A stretch of DNA of 64,000 nucleotides from Datnioides undecimradiatus (Eukaryota > Chordata > Actinopteri > Lobotiformes > Datnioididae). A program made the position numbers and the translations under genes. Positions 1 to 14,700 of the stretch are shown here, piece by piece (the stretch's first letter is position 1; each line of letters starts with the position of its first letter). Under the pieces are notes generated by a model. The model did no database searches. It was not told the origin of the DNA and was given only the letters and a program-made list of their open reading frames with translations. The DNA is taken from NCBI GenBank assembly GCA_008933995.1, contig WARS01000026.1, positions 882,501 to 946,500 of the forward strand. The letters run 5' to 3'.

Positions 1-1034
1 AAAACATTGTTCTTGTGATGATGAGCGGATGATCAGTGTTGCTAAGACACAAAACAAGTGCTGAACCCTCCATATGAATTATGCAGCACGATTTGCTGCA
101 TTTCACAATTATACGAGATTTGTTTCTGACCACAAATTACAAATTGATATGGAGGATCACATCACAGATCCACCAGAATCACTTAATTATCTGCTTTTTA
201 ATGATTTGCCAGGGGAGTCTTTACATAGTGAAACTAGAGTTGCCTGAAACTACTTCACGACCAACAGCAACATCACTGTGACCGAGTTAATTGAAATGAG
301 GGTTTGCTCATGTGGCTTTGAAGTGATTGAGATACTCACTAACACTATCGTTGTTCCATCTGTTCATTATTAATGAACAATGTGTGTACTTTATTTTCCT
401 CTATGTCATTGTGTTCTTCTCAGCTGCTTTACTTTGAGCCTGGAGGAGGAGAAAACTCTCGGCCACCCTCTCGTCTCCTCCATCCCTCCTCCCATCAGTC
501 TTTGTTTATGATGGGAAGACGCTGTGACAAGATTCAGCTGTTGTTTCACACATTGAATGGAAGGATGTGAGGCAGATTTGTGTTTACTAAAATAGTGCAA
601 AAGACAAAAGGCTGTTAAATCAGGACTGTACAGTATTGGTGGATTTTCGGACACTATAAGGACATTTAATCGACTCCTCAGTACTTCAGAGTTGTTTGAG
701 GGGTTAAGACTTGGCGTATACATTACTAGTTTTTGATAATAATCTGGCAGGACTGAGACACTGAGAGTGTGAAGTTAATTTTATTGATAAAGCCCAATAT
801 CACAAACCATGATTTGCCTAAAGGGACTTTTAAAGTAAGCATGAGAACGAGTGAAAGGAGGTGACAGTAGTTTACTGCATTAAAGCTGCATGATGGGAGA
901 GATTCAACTGACAAACATACATTTTACTTTTCTGTCTGGTTGATTGCGCACAGCTCAATGTCAGGACTGTACTAAAGGCTTGGCTTTGTGTTTTTAGGAG
1001 AATGCATTCCCTTTTGTTTAAACTCTGTATAAAT

Positions 1035-1036
<2 letters not shown>

Positions 1037-1083
<47 letters not shown>

Positions 1084-1108
1084 TGTGTGGGTGTGTGTGT
1101 GTGTGTGT
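1037..1108 (+). repeat. (TG)n microsatellite
   Basis: Long TG tract with two small interruptions near 1081-1091. A shorter (CA) tract of about ten units follows at 1185-1204, so the two could pair in a transcript. The small open frames on both strands here are repeat translations. Confidence 0.95.
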
Positions 1109-1596
1109 TTAAATTGATCAGAGACAAGGGCTGGCCCGCCACCATCATCATGCCTGACCTGTCTAATAGATCAGCTGGGAGCATCACACACACACACACA
1201 CACAGAGCAATACACAGGTTCACTCGATGTCACTACCCTCACTGACAGTAACAGGAGCTGACATAGCACTCGATGCCATGTAGCTCAGACCAGTGTGTGT
1301 GTGTGTGCGCGGGTGCGTGGGTTCAGTCTAACCCTGGTCATCCCCCACCCCAACCACCAGGTACTGCAGCATTATCAGATGCAATGATGTCAGCTACATG
1401 TCGGTCACATGATGTAAACAGGAAGTCACTTTTTTTAGATTTTTTATTATTCAACCACAACAACAAATTTACTCATCTATAGTTTTCAGCAAGCAAATAG
1501 TTTTGGATAAACGATCAGAAATATCATGTGCTAGTTTCCAAAGCATGAATAAAATCCCGCAGCACCTTACATTACCAGTAACACTGACCCGTAAAG

Positions 1597-2047
1597 AGCA
1601 GAGAAGCAAACTGTAGGCTGTTGTATCTGCTCTGCACAAGACCGTGGAGCTCTACAGAGATCTACACGTCCCACTCTGGAGCACCAGGAGATTCAGGACC
1701 AGAAGCAAGTAGGATTACAAAAGGATCCTCATCAACACGGCAGCAGACTATTACGGCTTATACACTCAGGAAAGTGCCTCTGTAGTCCAACACAGGGGAA
1801 GCAAATGAAAAAGCCTCTTTCCTCAGGCCATCGGGGTGGTGAACTCTGATCTCTGACCTCTGTATATCCTCAGCCTTGTCTGGCAGATTGAGCTCTGTGA
1901 ATCCTTTGCGCTGCTCTACCCAAATAAATTTATGGTTAAATATTACATTTATCAGTTGCATTTCTTTACTCTTACTACAATATTTGGTTTTCATTGCACA
2001 GTTGTTTTGAAGTGACTTTGTTACAAATAAAACCACTGAATCTCAAA
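1597..2047 (+). mobile_element. Probable decayed LINE 3' end (Rex1/Babar-like)
   Basis: Read on the plus strand, the block around 1800-1850 resembles the end of a fish non-LTR reverse transcriptase ORF (a phrase like SFPQAIGVVNS, typical of the C-terminal 'F.P.AI.LLN' motif), broken by stops. It is followed by an AT-rich tail with an AATAAA-type element and an A-rich end near 2047. The upstream end is not sharp. The family assignment rests on recalled motif similarity only. It could also be an unrelated repeat. Confidence 0.35.
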
Positions 2048-5000
2048 AAAGTGGTCAAATACAACAGGTGCAGTGTCTTTATCATCCCTTTCTCTGCATG
2101 TTTCCTGTTTGCCTCTCCGGAAATTAATACATTTTTATGACGAAAAGCCAGAGCATCAGCAAAGTTGTAAGGATTAATCCTCTGTGCACAAAGAATATCG
2201 GATCAAAGATTTGCGGTAATCCAACAGTTCTCGACATATTTTCAGACTGAAGTGGTGAACCAACCACCCAAGTGCCATCTCTGCTGCTGTTAAAATAGCC
2301 AAAAACAGGGCATACACATACACACACACGGCTTTTCACACAGGAAGAGCCATATAATTATAAAACTTGTTTTATTCACATCATTTTAATTAATCAAAAC
2401 AATATCGTTTAAAAATAAAAAAACAGAAACCATCTAAGGTTTTCTTCTAGTCAAGTAATAATGGAGAAAAATGACCCAATATGTCATAAACAGCTGTGGA
2501 TGTGTGAGTAATATCTCAGTACAAAGGAGCAAACATGCTGCTCTGATGGCCAAGCACTGAGCTATAGTTAGTCTGAAGTTTGATCTTTGCCTGCTAGCCT
2601 TCTATTTTAACCTCAGTACCTTCGAGATGATGTGATGACTCTGACTCTGAGATGCATCGTGCCTCAGCTCGGCCTCTCTTTCTCCTCCAAATGTTTATGC
2701 ATGAATATATATTTTGCGAGTGTCTTGGTGTGCTCACAAGAGACTGTGTGAGAGTGTGTCAGTGTGATTCTCTCAGTGTGCTGGTGTTTTTAGGCTGTGT
2801 GCATGTGAACGGGTGCACGTAGGTGAATCAGCCAGGCGGCCAGAAGCAGGCTAATCAGCTCCTATTAGCCTGTGTTCCCATTGGTCTTAATAAGATTAAT
2901 GAGGGCTGGAGAGGCTGAGGATGTGCTGCTCGTGGCTTCAGAATACAACCAGAGGCTGAACAACATAGTCACCAATATCATCATTATTAGGGACTCTTCT
3001 TCTATGAGGAGACTAATGGGGGGGTGGCTTCAGTGGGACATTAAGTATTTTCATCTCTCCGGTGTGTTTACTGCACAGCTGCACATTGTGCACACATTTG
3101 AAAATTTCAAGTCAATCTGAAAGATCAACATAACAAGTTGGTAAAATGCACATTTGTCAAAAAAGAGAAAAGATAGAGAAGAGAAAGGATATGAGAATTT
3201 GGTATGAATCTGCCATCCCAAATAGTTGCTACAAACATTTCCAAAAGCCTGTACTTAAGTTGTGTTGAGTTTGGGTTGATGAAGCTTCTCCGTGATACCT
3301 TCTGTTAAATTCTTCCAGGAAAGGACAGAAGCAAGGAAGAAAGCAAGACTGTCAATAATCCTACTATGTCCCGGAGCACTCAGTTGGACAGTAGAGTAGA
3401 GAAACACACAGAGATGTGATTTATATTGTCAGCTTCCTGCCTCTCTTCTACAGCATGTCTGCTTCCCTCATCGTCTCTCCCTTTTGGTGTCCCTGTTCCT
3501 CTGTCTGCATCTCTCTTTCCCTCTCTGTCTGTTTCTGTGATTTTCTCTCTCTCTCTCAGAGAGAGAGGCCTGTCCTCCTGTTTGACGTAGATGACATGAG
3601 ATATGCATACAGAGGAGAGACTGTGATTGCTACTTTTTGATTATTAAACTATTAAGTCTGGCCTGACACTCAGAGAAACAAAGCCTGAGGTAAACAGTTC
3701 GTATCTGAGTTTAATCCACAAAGCAGATGAAGAACTACACAGTAAATAATTCCAGACATAAACTTGCTACTGACCAAAACTCAGTAATAGCTGAAGCATA
3801 AAGGGAAGCTACTTAATAAATGAAGTACCCTCCTGGTTTACAATGGTTGCATAAATGTCTTTGAAAAACTTCTCAGGAGAAAAGCATCACCTCTGGTTGT
3901 TAGTCTCTTATTACAGCAAGATAAATTATATAAACATCTTACCTAATGCCAAACAGTTTGAACTTAGCTACAATAGATTGCTGAAATACCCATTTTATCT
4001 GTTGATTGTTGCATCACATCTTCATCCGTCGCAGTATATTTCACATTTTTGCAAAAATGTCAAAAAGGATAAAAATGTTTGTACAAAGCAGCAGGAAGTA
4101 AACACTTCATCGAGCCTGACCCGTCGGCGCCACCAATTACAGGATATTAATGTTTATGCATGGAACGGATATTTAAGATCTGTCAAAGTCTGACACAACA
4201 TGAGACCAATTTAAAGAGTTATAAGAGAAAATGAGATTTGGAGCTGAATCAAGTCACACTTCTGACAAGAAAGAAAGTATGTGGGCATCTGATAAAGACG
4301 GTTGAATGAGAGTCATGGCTTGATTGCAAAATGATGTGCAAAGTTTTTAAATGCACCGCTGTTGGTAGAGCACCATGAATGTAAAGAAGGGGAATAATGA
4401 CCTGACTGTGTCTCCAGTGTTCCTCATTAAGACACCTAATTAGTTGTGTCAATATGCTTATATGTTCTTCCTAGTTGAACCCACAAGGTGACTTATTACT
4501 AATTAAGTGATGACACAGCCCAGTCTGTGACATCAGCGCTCACATGTTGCTCCGAGATGCAGTGACATAATTCCCAGAGTAAACTTTAGGCAAGACATGA
4601 AAATGTGATTTTTAAGCTGTTGTCCAGCAGCTGGTTCTATCTGCAGAGGTGTATATTTGGGATTTCTACTGTCCACATACTGCTCCTCTCCACTGTGTCC
4701 TTTTTACTGTATCTGCGCTTGTACAAACATGAGGTCCCCTGTGCACAGTGGGCAGTTCTCTTTGTGGGGTAGTCTTGGCACAAAGTGATAACTGACAATT
4801 TTAGTTTCTCACGTAATAATTCAAAACAATGAAAAGGGAAATAGGTACAGGTTATTTCAATCAATTTTTTGTCAACTTTGATTCTTTCTACCTCTTCTAG
4901 GTCTGTAGCAACATCAGTCCAGACAGCGTTTATCGATGGTGCAGCAGCTGTGCTCGGCCTCTGTGCCTTCCTGTTCTCTCTACTGGTTTTCCAATTAAGC

Positions 5001-5259
5001 CCATACTAGCTAGTATCTATTTTTAGTCGTGGATAGTCATAATCCTGAAGCCAAAACAGCACGCATGACCACAAACACAGTCAAAACAGCCAGCGTTGGT
5101 ACTGGCCAACCACCAAATGCTATTTGCTAGTCCATAGTTGGTATTAAGATCGACGGCCGCGGCAGCACCACAGATCTGCCTCGCTACAAAACGTAAACTG
5201 TCGTGTGTAATGACTTCATCAGTCTACATGCGTAAGTAAGTGATGATACACATACATAA

Positions 5260-5284
5260 AACACACACACACACACACACACAC
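5260..5284 (+). repeat. (CA)n microsatellite
   Basis: About twelve CA units inside intron 3 of cacna1d. Nothing else is recognisable around it. Confidence 0.9.
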
Positions 5285-8200
5285 AGTATTGCTGCTGATC
5301 TAAGCTGCTCAGAACTGTATTCATTTAATCTAAACTGAGGATGAATTGTAATACTGAGGCTGCGACGTTTATTCATCATGTCTGAACTTGTAAATATATA
5401 GATGAATATTAGATAAACATAGCAAATAGACAATGCCAAATAGTTTTTAATAAACTGAACAAGGACCCTGCATGTCAGTCGTATTGGCCACCAAACAATC
5501 AACTTAAAGCATATATTCCAAAAGACCTTTATGTGTCCTCACTTTCTGTGCAATAAAACAGTAGCTACGTGGCACAAGGTTATTTTTGAGATAATACCTT
5601 GGGAATATGTGCTACTAGTCTGGCAGCCATTGTGTCGCAGGGTCCGGTGGATCACTATTAGGAAACCACACGTTGTGCTTAGGCAGAAATGCTATGGGGT
5701 TGCACATAAAAACAACACCAGCCCCCTTATCTGCCCAAAATATTGTATTTTATAATATTTTTATTTTTGGATGTGTGACATGACCTCCACCTTTTTGTTA
5801 CGGTTAAATTTACGGTTATCTTTGATTATAATTTATACTGGTCTGTGTATTTGTAACCTGCTGGCCTGTTTTGTACTCATTAGAAAGTTCAATAAAGATA
5901 TTGACCAAAAAAATCTAATCTACGTCTGATTTGATTCAACTGGCAGCTGAGTGAGTTTAAACATGTGAATAACAGATAATTATTAGATCTCATTTTATAC
6001 TGTAAATGAGAGAAAGCTGTAAATAAGTAAGATCCTTTCTCTTTTCCACCTCTCTGCTCTGATTTCACCTATTCTTCTCTCCTCCTTTTTAATTCTTCCT
6101 TTTCATATCTCACCTTCGTTCTCCCATCTCATTAGTGCCTCACTTACAATAAAAACCTCTCTTCCTCCCTCCTTCCCCTTTTCTTATTATCTCCTCCTTG
6201 TTCTCCTCGCACTCCCCTGCCCTCCCTTGACCAGTCTCCTGCCCTTGCTGCTCTTTTCTCAATTTCCTGTTCCTGTCTTTCTCCTCTCAGGCTGCCTCTA
6301 CCTCTGTCTTCTCTCTCTCGTGTGGAGAGCCTTCTCCTGATACTCCACAAGTCTCCATGGCCACAGTTGTCACGGCAGCAGGCTGTGCTGTATGTAAAAT
6401 GAGGTGAAGGAGCAACACAATGAATATATAAACACCCAGCCAGTTAAAATACATACATACAGTATATGCATGGCAACTTACAGCTGGGAACATGGAGCTC
6501 ACCAACGAAAGCATCCGCACTCACACAGACAGGTTTGTTGTACCACAAAATAGCACACAAACACACAGGTACAACTTTATCTCATCTACACTACCCCCAT
6601 GTAGCATAAAAACACTACATTCATATGGCTTTTACATATTTAAAGCCCATTCTCTACCATAAGTTGGATCTTTAGTGTTAAATTGTACTGCAAATGTTGT
6701 GGGAGCCCTGCTGACTAAGGAATGCAGCAAAGAAAGAGTTATGTCCATGTAAAGATCTACCATGGCAGGTGAAACAAGGGAGGGTCAGGTGTGGTGCATA
6801 TTTGGTCTTGTTACACATGTTAGCACGTAATAGATAACAGAGGGGGAAATGTCCAGGACGCCTTAAATCCTCCCCAACATGTGTGTGTTCTTTGTCACTT
6901 CACATTGCATGTTTGATGTGAACCAAAGCTTCAAATGAAGCCTGACCTGATTGTTCTCCTGGTCTCTGATCTGATTGATCATCGTCTTAAGAAAGCCCAC
7001 CTAACAATGACTATGGACCCTGCAGCCCCCGTTGAACAGTTGGTTTCATCAGGAAAAAAATGCTGACAATGTGGAAACAAAATAGTTACCTTTGTAATCT
7101 TTATACTCAAGGGTAAACAGTTCGATTGCAGTCATAACTGGTATTGAGACGCTGCTTCTTCACAATACAAGCCTGCCAGCCTTTCATTGATCGCAGCCCT
7201 GAATATGAAGTGGAGGCAGGTGGTGCTTGGTTTGTGTTAACGATACTTACTTTGGTTACAACCTTGATAGTTAAGCAAGGGAGCACTGATTACAGAGCAA
7301 TGGAAGTAAGAGCAGAAACAAAACAGCAGATGATATATAAGAGTCACAGCACTACAACAAGCGGAGAGTTATATTTCCTCTAGTGCTTTCTTCCATTCTT
7401 TCAGCCATTCAAGTGTTTTTTAGTTTTTTAGTGTTTTCCTCATATGACTTGAGGGTTTTAGCCTGACGGAGCCTGTTGTAAGCTGTACAGATGATGAAGC
7501 TGCTATTATTAAGATATAAAAATAAAACTGATTCAAATTGCCTCAAAGATCTGAGGCCAAACAAACACTTTGTACGTTGGACTAAGAGTTCTTGCCTCGA
7601 ACAGCCAAACATCCTGCTGTAAAGGAGAAAACTGTTGTACACGACAAAGAGATTTAAGTTCTCATTTATCCCACAAGCCATAAACCTGCTTAGCTGTAAC
7701 AGATAATCTCCTCATCACATTTCCTGGTCATTCAATCTACGGCCACTTTCATTATTCATTTTGAACAGTTTGCTTTGAATAATATAGATTTGTCATGTAA
7801 GAGCTCCTACAGACCTGTGACCAAACGCTGAATGATTGTTACTTGTTCAATAATGACAGATGCAAGTGATTAATCCAGGCGGCAACAACTAATACATTCA
7901 CCCCTAAGAGCCAAAGAATAATAATAAAAAGTTATAGTGTATTTAAAAAATCGTTTGAGTGTTTGTCTTTTTGCTTCATTTATAGCAAAGAAATCAGAGG
8001 TACTAATTGTCCGTATTGCTTAACACGCATTTGTAAGACAGATGTTCACATCAAACACACCACCCGGTTGTGTCTAAAGCAGGTTCACGTGGAATCTGGT
8101 TCACTAACCTCTGCTTCTTCACTTTGTGCTTAAATGTGTATAAAATGAATACGAGCTGCTATTGCCTCCTCGTCTGTTCACTGACATTCACTTTCATAGG

Positions 8201-8405
8201 CTTCGACTCAGCACAGCGATTTGGGTCAGGTCCAGCAGAACACTGTGTTTTTAGTCCCGTGGTCTGGTGTACAAGGCTTAACGCTGCATTCATTAAGTGC
8301 GCTCTGCTCTGGGCTGATGTCTGAACAACGTGCGGTTTGAGATACAAAGCTTTAAAATTACAGTATCTGTGCGTGTGTGTGACTATGTGGACAGAGAGTA
8401 AAACT

Positions 8406-8434
8406 GAGTGTGTGTGTGTGTGTGTGTGTGTGTG
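8406..8434 (+). repeat. (TG)n microsatellite
   Basis: Pure TG run of about fourteen units in the cacna1d intron. Confidence 0.9.
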
Positions 8435-8963
8435 TTAGTGTGGGTGCTTGTGTGTTTATGTCCCACATTCCCTGCAGTGTCTGTCATCCCAGGGCCTTTA
8501 GGTGCTAAGCAGTCGGTCCAACAGGCCTCCTGACATCTGGGCATCTCTCACCCAACGGCCTAAAAACCTGTAAAGCCCCTGGGCTCCGTTTAAAATACAC
8601 AACCACTTGCATAACACGTAGACACGCCCAAACAAGTCTTTTGCACGTGCATATGTGTGCGTGACATTATAAAGTCATATCAGACTAAATGAACACATTG
8701 TAAGTGTTTTCTCACCAAAATAGATGGAAAATGGAACATTTCAGGATGGAGGAGCTACTTCTTCTGAGAGAGTTTGTGTTGTTACGAATTTAAAGGACAG
8801 TGAGCATGTTTGCTGTAGTTAGACACACAGAGTCTATATTTAACACATGATAATGATGAAGAGGAGTGACAGCTCAGAGAAGGAAGGAAATGAGTCACAA
8901 TGATGAGACTGCACTCTAATAAAGCTGTATGATTGCAGATGTCCTTAGGCTACTTCAACAGTG

Positions 8964-8967
<4 letters not shown>

Positions 8968-9004
<37 letters not shown>
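8968..9004 (+). repeat. (CA)n microsatellite
   Basis: Pure CA run of about eighteen units. A second compound repeat follows about 75 bases later. Confidence 0.95.
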
Positions 9005-9006
<2 letters not shown>

Positions 9007-9078
9007 CACTGCCTTAGCTTACATATGTGGTCAGAGATCACATTCAGAATTTCTTAATTTAAAAAATGTTATCAAATA

Positions 9079-9079
<1 letters not shown>

Positions 9080-9150
<71 letters not shown>
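9080..9150 (+). repeat. Compound (CT)n(CA)n microsatellite
   Basis: About ten CT units run directly into about twenty-five CA units. The plus strand is pyrimidine-rich in the CT part and alternating purine-pyrimidine in the CA part. Confidence 0.95.
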
Positions 9151-9154
<4 letters not shown>

Positions 9155-9860
9155 AACAACAAACACTCACTATTTACATTTTGGACACAACTATTTCCGA
9201 AAGGACTGACCCAGTTTCATTAAGAACAAACCAACAGACCTTTCTTACGGCAGACATTTGACAGTTATAGCAGGACAATCACATATTGTTAATAACAGCA
9301 CAGACTGACCGTGCTCCACTCGGATGAGCCAGTGTCAGAGTACTGGCTGCAACTGGCTCACTGGAGAAGCTAACGGTGACACAAAATGAACCGAAGCCAT
9401 TATTAATATTGTTAACTGCACCTGCTTTTCCTGCAGGAGCAAGTCAAAATGTGTGCTGGCGAAAAGGTCTGCAGGTATGGGTGCCTACAGGTATCTTTTA
9501 ACAGTGAAGCAGAGAAATCAAACAGCTCCTCATTTACAGCCGCGACTGCCCCCCAGACACTTCAGCCGCACACAGGCACACACTCTTCTCGATGCAATTA
9601 ACGTTGTTGAATGAAGAGTCACATTTCAGAAGCTGAAACAAGAGAATGGTTGGTATTTTAATTGATGTCTCACAGATTTCTCTGTTATTACATAGTATAT
9701 CCTTGAACATGTTGCAGTGCCTTTGATAGCGACACACAAGTTTACCAAATAGGTTGCAAGATTCACACGTGAACCTTCTTTCCTGCTCATGGTATGGTTC
9801 AGTGGTAACAGGATGAACACACACACACACTCCTGTAAAATTTCATAAGACACGGAGACA

Positions 9861-9882
9861 CACACACACACACACACACACA
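9861..9882 (+). repeat. (CA)n microsatellite
   Basis: Short CA run, with a smaller one just upstream near 9816-9830. Both sit in the cacna1d intron. Confidence 0.85.
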
Positions 9883-11639
9883 TACGCAGACCTGACACGT
9901 GGAAAGTGGGTGAGCTTTAACAGAGTGCAAACCAACAGTGTAAATGAAGCTTCAAGGACATTAACTATGGTCGTCTTCACACGATCCCACTTTCGGTCCA
10001 TGCATCCATCCATCCATTCATCGCCTCGTGATGCAGGTTCCTACAGGTGAGCCTTGGCGCACTGATCAAATGCTCTAACCTTACTGGAATATAATCAAAT
10101 CCCAGCAACAAAGTAATTGTGCATTGTTTATCGTCCGCTCATATCCTTTGGAGTCACTTTAATTCAACCGCTTCCAAAACTCATGTTATGCTTTTACTGA
10201 ACTAATTTTAGAACTTGTTCTATTTCTGTCGAAGGCCAGTATGTGGGCAGTGTGATCGTTTGTTAGTCGATCACAGTGCAGAAAACACAGCCTGTTGGTT
10301 CATTCTCCTCACTTTACGGGTACAAGTAGTGGAACACCAAGTGCCATTTGGTGGACATCTGGATGAAAAACAATGTGCAGACTTGAATAAAACGTTAACC
10401 GCTCTGTTCTCTCACGCCAAGGATAAAAGCCTCTCTTACAGTGGCTTTTTATGGCAGAAATTAAATTATCTGAAGCTGTATGCACTATGATATTATTGCA
10501 TTGTGTTTTTATTGTCTCAAACAGAGCTCTGTTATATATACTGAATATTCTTTTATTATTACTGGACAGGTTGTCTGTATTACCTATATTGCATTATATC
10601 ATATATGTTATGATATTTATGTATTTTGTACCCATTATTAATACCTTATACCATATGTAATGTAAAGTATTGTAATGTATATACTGTATATACAACTCTT
10701 ACATCACCTCTATCATTTCTTAAGCTATTTTATTAATTCAAACTGTTTTTGTGTGGAAAATGTTTTTGTTCCAGGTTTTAACTCATTGGTAATTTTCATA
10801 TTTTAATTTAAATGAAGGATAGCCTGGACTGTTATATGATTTTTTTTTTCTTTGCTTGGTTCACACAGTATCGATGGACAATTCTGCAAAACTCTCAGTT
10901 ATATTTGTAATATTTCCTTTTATATCTAATGCTAACTTTTTCAAATTAGTATGACTGTCAGAAAAGTCAGAAAAAGATTGTAGTACTGCTCAATAGGCTG
11001 TGGTTCAGGTTACACCATTAAAACACCTGGTAAAGGTCACACAAAGATAGTGGTTAGGATTCATAAAAAGGCAAACGGTAATTGCAAACCTGTCATGGGA
11101 CACAAACTCCAGTCCCCTGCATAAAAGCAAGGCACCACCACGCCCCCACACTAAACCTTAGCATTGGACATAAATCGTCAGCAGCAGAATCACCAAATAT
11201 GGATGTAATTTCTAGCCTGACTGTTAACAGTCCTGATTCCAGTCGTAAAAATGTTCAAATGTTTATAATAATCTGAGCGAGAAGAACAAGCAGCAATTTG
11301 ATCTGAAGGTCAACGATTAGATTCCTTTCACACCAAATACTGTATGATTGTATCTGCTCGCTGCCAACAACAACTGACCCTGGACCCAGGAGTCCAACAT
11401 GGTTTAATCACAATGTGTATTCATCCTAAACAGCTGACACTGGGCAGGAATGCACTGCTTAACTTTGCATAATACAGTAAAACACTTAATGCTGAATTAA
11501 ATCCCATGGTGAGGAAGTGCTCATTTATTTTTATAACTTTATAACAGGAACAGTGAGCCATGTGCTCATTGTGATTCACAGGTGTGACATGACTGTCTTC
11601 ACCGTTACCTAGAACAGTCTTTTAATAAAATCCAGCTCA

Positions 11640-11711
11640 GTATCCAAACACAAACCACACTCGCTCACACGCACGCACGCACACACAAACACACACACAC
11701 ACACACACACA
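11640..11711 (+). repeat. Imperfect CA-rich repeat
   Basis: Interrupted CA and CACG units in the cacna1d intron. More diffuse CA-rich sequence with the same character recurs at 12250-12740. Confidence 0.8.
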
Positions 11712-14700
11712 AAACATCTTCAATGCTTTTCAGTGCCTGTTAATGAGAGGGCTTCACCTGACATACTGCACACTCAAATAAAGACGCCTACATCCTTCCT
11801 TACACCCACCTACACACACATATACACAGTATAGACATGCACACAGAAAATGCAGGCTTTTCGCTTGCGTGCGGATGAACAAAAGACAGAAATTGTTACA
11901 AAATGACAAGCAGTTGCGAGTGCAGAGTGTGTGTGAGGACGTGCATATAGAGCGTTTGTTTGCATCAAAATGCTGCCCTGAAGGCTGAGAACTTGCTGGG
12001 TCAACAACCAGTCACACGCTGCCCTATTCTGATCACCAATACAATCAATTGATCTCTATCTCTCACTCACTCTCTCTATCTCAGACGCTTTAAAATGACT
12101 GGTACGATATAAAGTCAGCACAGCAATAAGATGTTTTTCAAAAGTATGTCACAGTATGGCAATCTTAGGCCGAATCATATAAATTAATCGCACTGTTGTT
12201 TAACGCGATGTATTCCTGTGACAGGGAGAGGCATGATCTGTCTGTACTTCTCCCTCCCCCAAACACACACATGCATAGGAAAAGACACACCCACACACAA
12301 ACACACACACTCACGTGCTCGGTGGAGCAGTGTGCTGCTTAGTGTGACTCTCATTTCCCCTCCTCTGTAAACCTTTAATCCCTGACTGAGAGAAAAATGA
12401 TGCAACCTGACATTCTGTTCTCAGAGTCACACACACACACGCAAACATGGAGGCACACAAAACAACACACATCATACGTGACGACGTCACGCGCATGTAC
12501 ACATACGATACAAAAGTGGTCACAGATTGTGTGTGAAAGTTACGGACAAACAGGCGCACTGTGCTGCATGTATAGGTGCAAAGAAACACAGAAGAGCCCA
12601 CACATGTACACACACACACACACACAAGCGGCACAGTGTATCTTATGTTTTCGTGCTGCGAGGTCACGAACATAAAGTCTGTGCGCTGATTTTTCTCACC
12701 AATAAACAACACACACGTATGAATACACACACAGCTGAATGAACCCACTCCTGCACAGTACTGCTCTTTTGTATTAACCTGCCCACCTCACAGCATTCAG
12801 TTCTTATGACTGCTGTTACACAACACACAACAACACTCAAACATCTTTGTGAATCACAGTGAAGAGAAATGTGCAGACAACAAAAAAATCACTTTATACT
12901 GTATGAAACAATATTATACATGACAGAAGCCCCTGCACATTTAATGCATTTGTTTTGATGGACTAACTACTACTTGCAATAACCCATCACCATCCATCCA
13001 TAAGCTGCACTCTGAAAAATATACACTTATTTATGTTACACAAAGATTGCGCCTATGAACACAGTAGGTTCAGACACATATTTATGAGCTGTTTTCTTCG
13101 ACAAATTCAAATTATTAGAAATCACATTTCCAAAAAAAATGCACCCCATCAAGGCAAAAAAAAATAAATAGTCACCTTAACCATCACAAAGGCTGAAATT
13201 GGGAACCCTGGAATAATTTCCTTGGATATTGATTTTATTTTTGCAGGCAGGTTTATGAGAATCAGTTTTAAATTTGAGGTGATGGTAATTACTGTGAAGT
13301 CTGGATGTTTTCTGCTGTGTGCTTTGACTTGATGTCATGACTAAGCTCAGGCTCAGCGAAACACCCCTGCTGCAGAGTCTGCCTATGGTTTTAATCAGAA
13401 AATTGCTTGTTCCCGTGCTTTCAACTCCAATATGCAACCCTGCATTAGCCAGAAGATTATTTACCCTTTGATCTCTGACTCACGCTGTTCATAGGAAGAC
13501 TCACCCACACGCGGTTGAAATGGACTCCAAAAATGAGGATGGAACAACCAGTCAGGTTAACCGGGCCTGCATACTGGGAGACTTCAGAGTGTAGAATGCA
13601 AACAGATCGTCTTATAATTAAAAAAATAATTGCCTTTATATGCTTTTATCTATTCACACAGCCCATGGATGAAAGCAATTACAATACATTTTCTCTGCTG
13701 ACTATCACACCTTCTCCCTTCACTTCATGCCAGGTTTCTATATACAGCAGGTGCCCAGACAGAGCTCGGGAATGAGTCAACATCTTCTTTCCATCTAAGC
13801 AAAGTGATCATATTATTCATTGTGATTCAAAGATGTTCGCAGTGTTGGATCAAAAAAATCCCTCAGAACATATCTGTATCAAAATTATGGTATTAGGTTC
13901 TAATAAAACACTGGAGAAGCTATTTGACTTAACGTAATGAATTTGTGTTTTATTTTAAATGATGTTATTTCATATATTTTAGTTCATTTTGCACCATAAA
14001 CCACATAATCCACTATACTACTTTGATATGTTTTAGAGGCCTATGTTGAATGTCAAAGGCAATAGCGGTTTGGTGAGAACAGGTCATTTTGGTTTTTCAG
14101 CTGTGACATAAATATTTAGGCAAGGACACGCCCAAACACACTTTGCACTGATCGGATTTACTCTTATCAACATGACCTTGTATATAATTCAGCTTATATA
14201 CTAATCTGTCACTAACGGATGCCGTTGTTGCTGCAGTGGTATAGCCAAACTCAGTGCAGTTTAACTGACAGCGAAAGCATGTCCGTTTGGAGCGATCACT
14301 GCGGGACGACCTCTCCTTACAGATGAAGGTAGCATATGTATAGATGTGTGTCACTCAGTCAATAAACATGCATGAGATTTTATTATCGAACACTGACTTG
14401 GGCCTAGTCAGGACTGTGTCTCAGGCTTAAACATTAAACAGAAGGGTCAGACATTACAAACCCATACTGTGTAACTGGATACGGAGCAACCAGACCTGCC
14501 CATAGGTCCAGAGGTTATATTTTCAGAATGAAAAATAAATACTTCAAAGTGAAGACGGAAAGTAGTTTTTCATGGAGCTTACAGCGTACAACAGGCTGGT
14601 AAAACCGCTGTGGTTTGAGTAATGTGCAGGTGAAAAGTCAGAACTACACTTGGACTTAAAGGTGTTTGTAACCATGCAATACATGCTACCATCTTTCTGG

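Noticed and set aside
972-1245. Open frames on both strands over a TG/CA repeat
   Set aside because: Translations are Val-Cys or His-Thr repeats, which is microsatellite sequence and not protein.
12184-12748. Several overlapping open frames on both strands, up to 145 aa
   Set aside because: CA/TG-rich sequence lowers stop frequency. No domain, no splice context, and both strands are open together.
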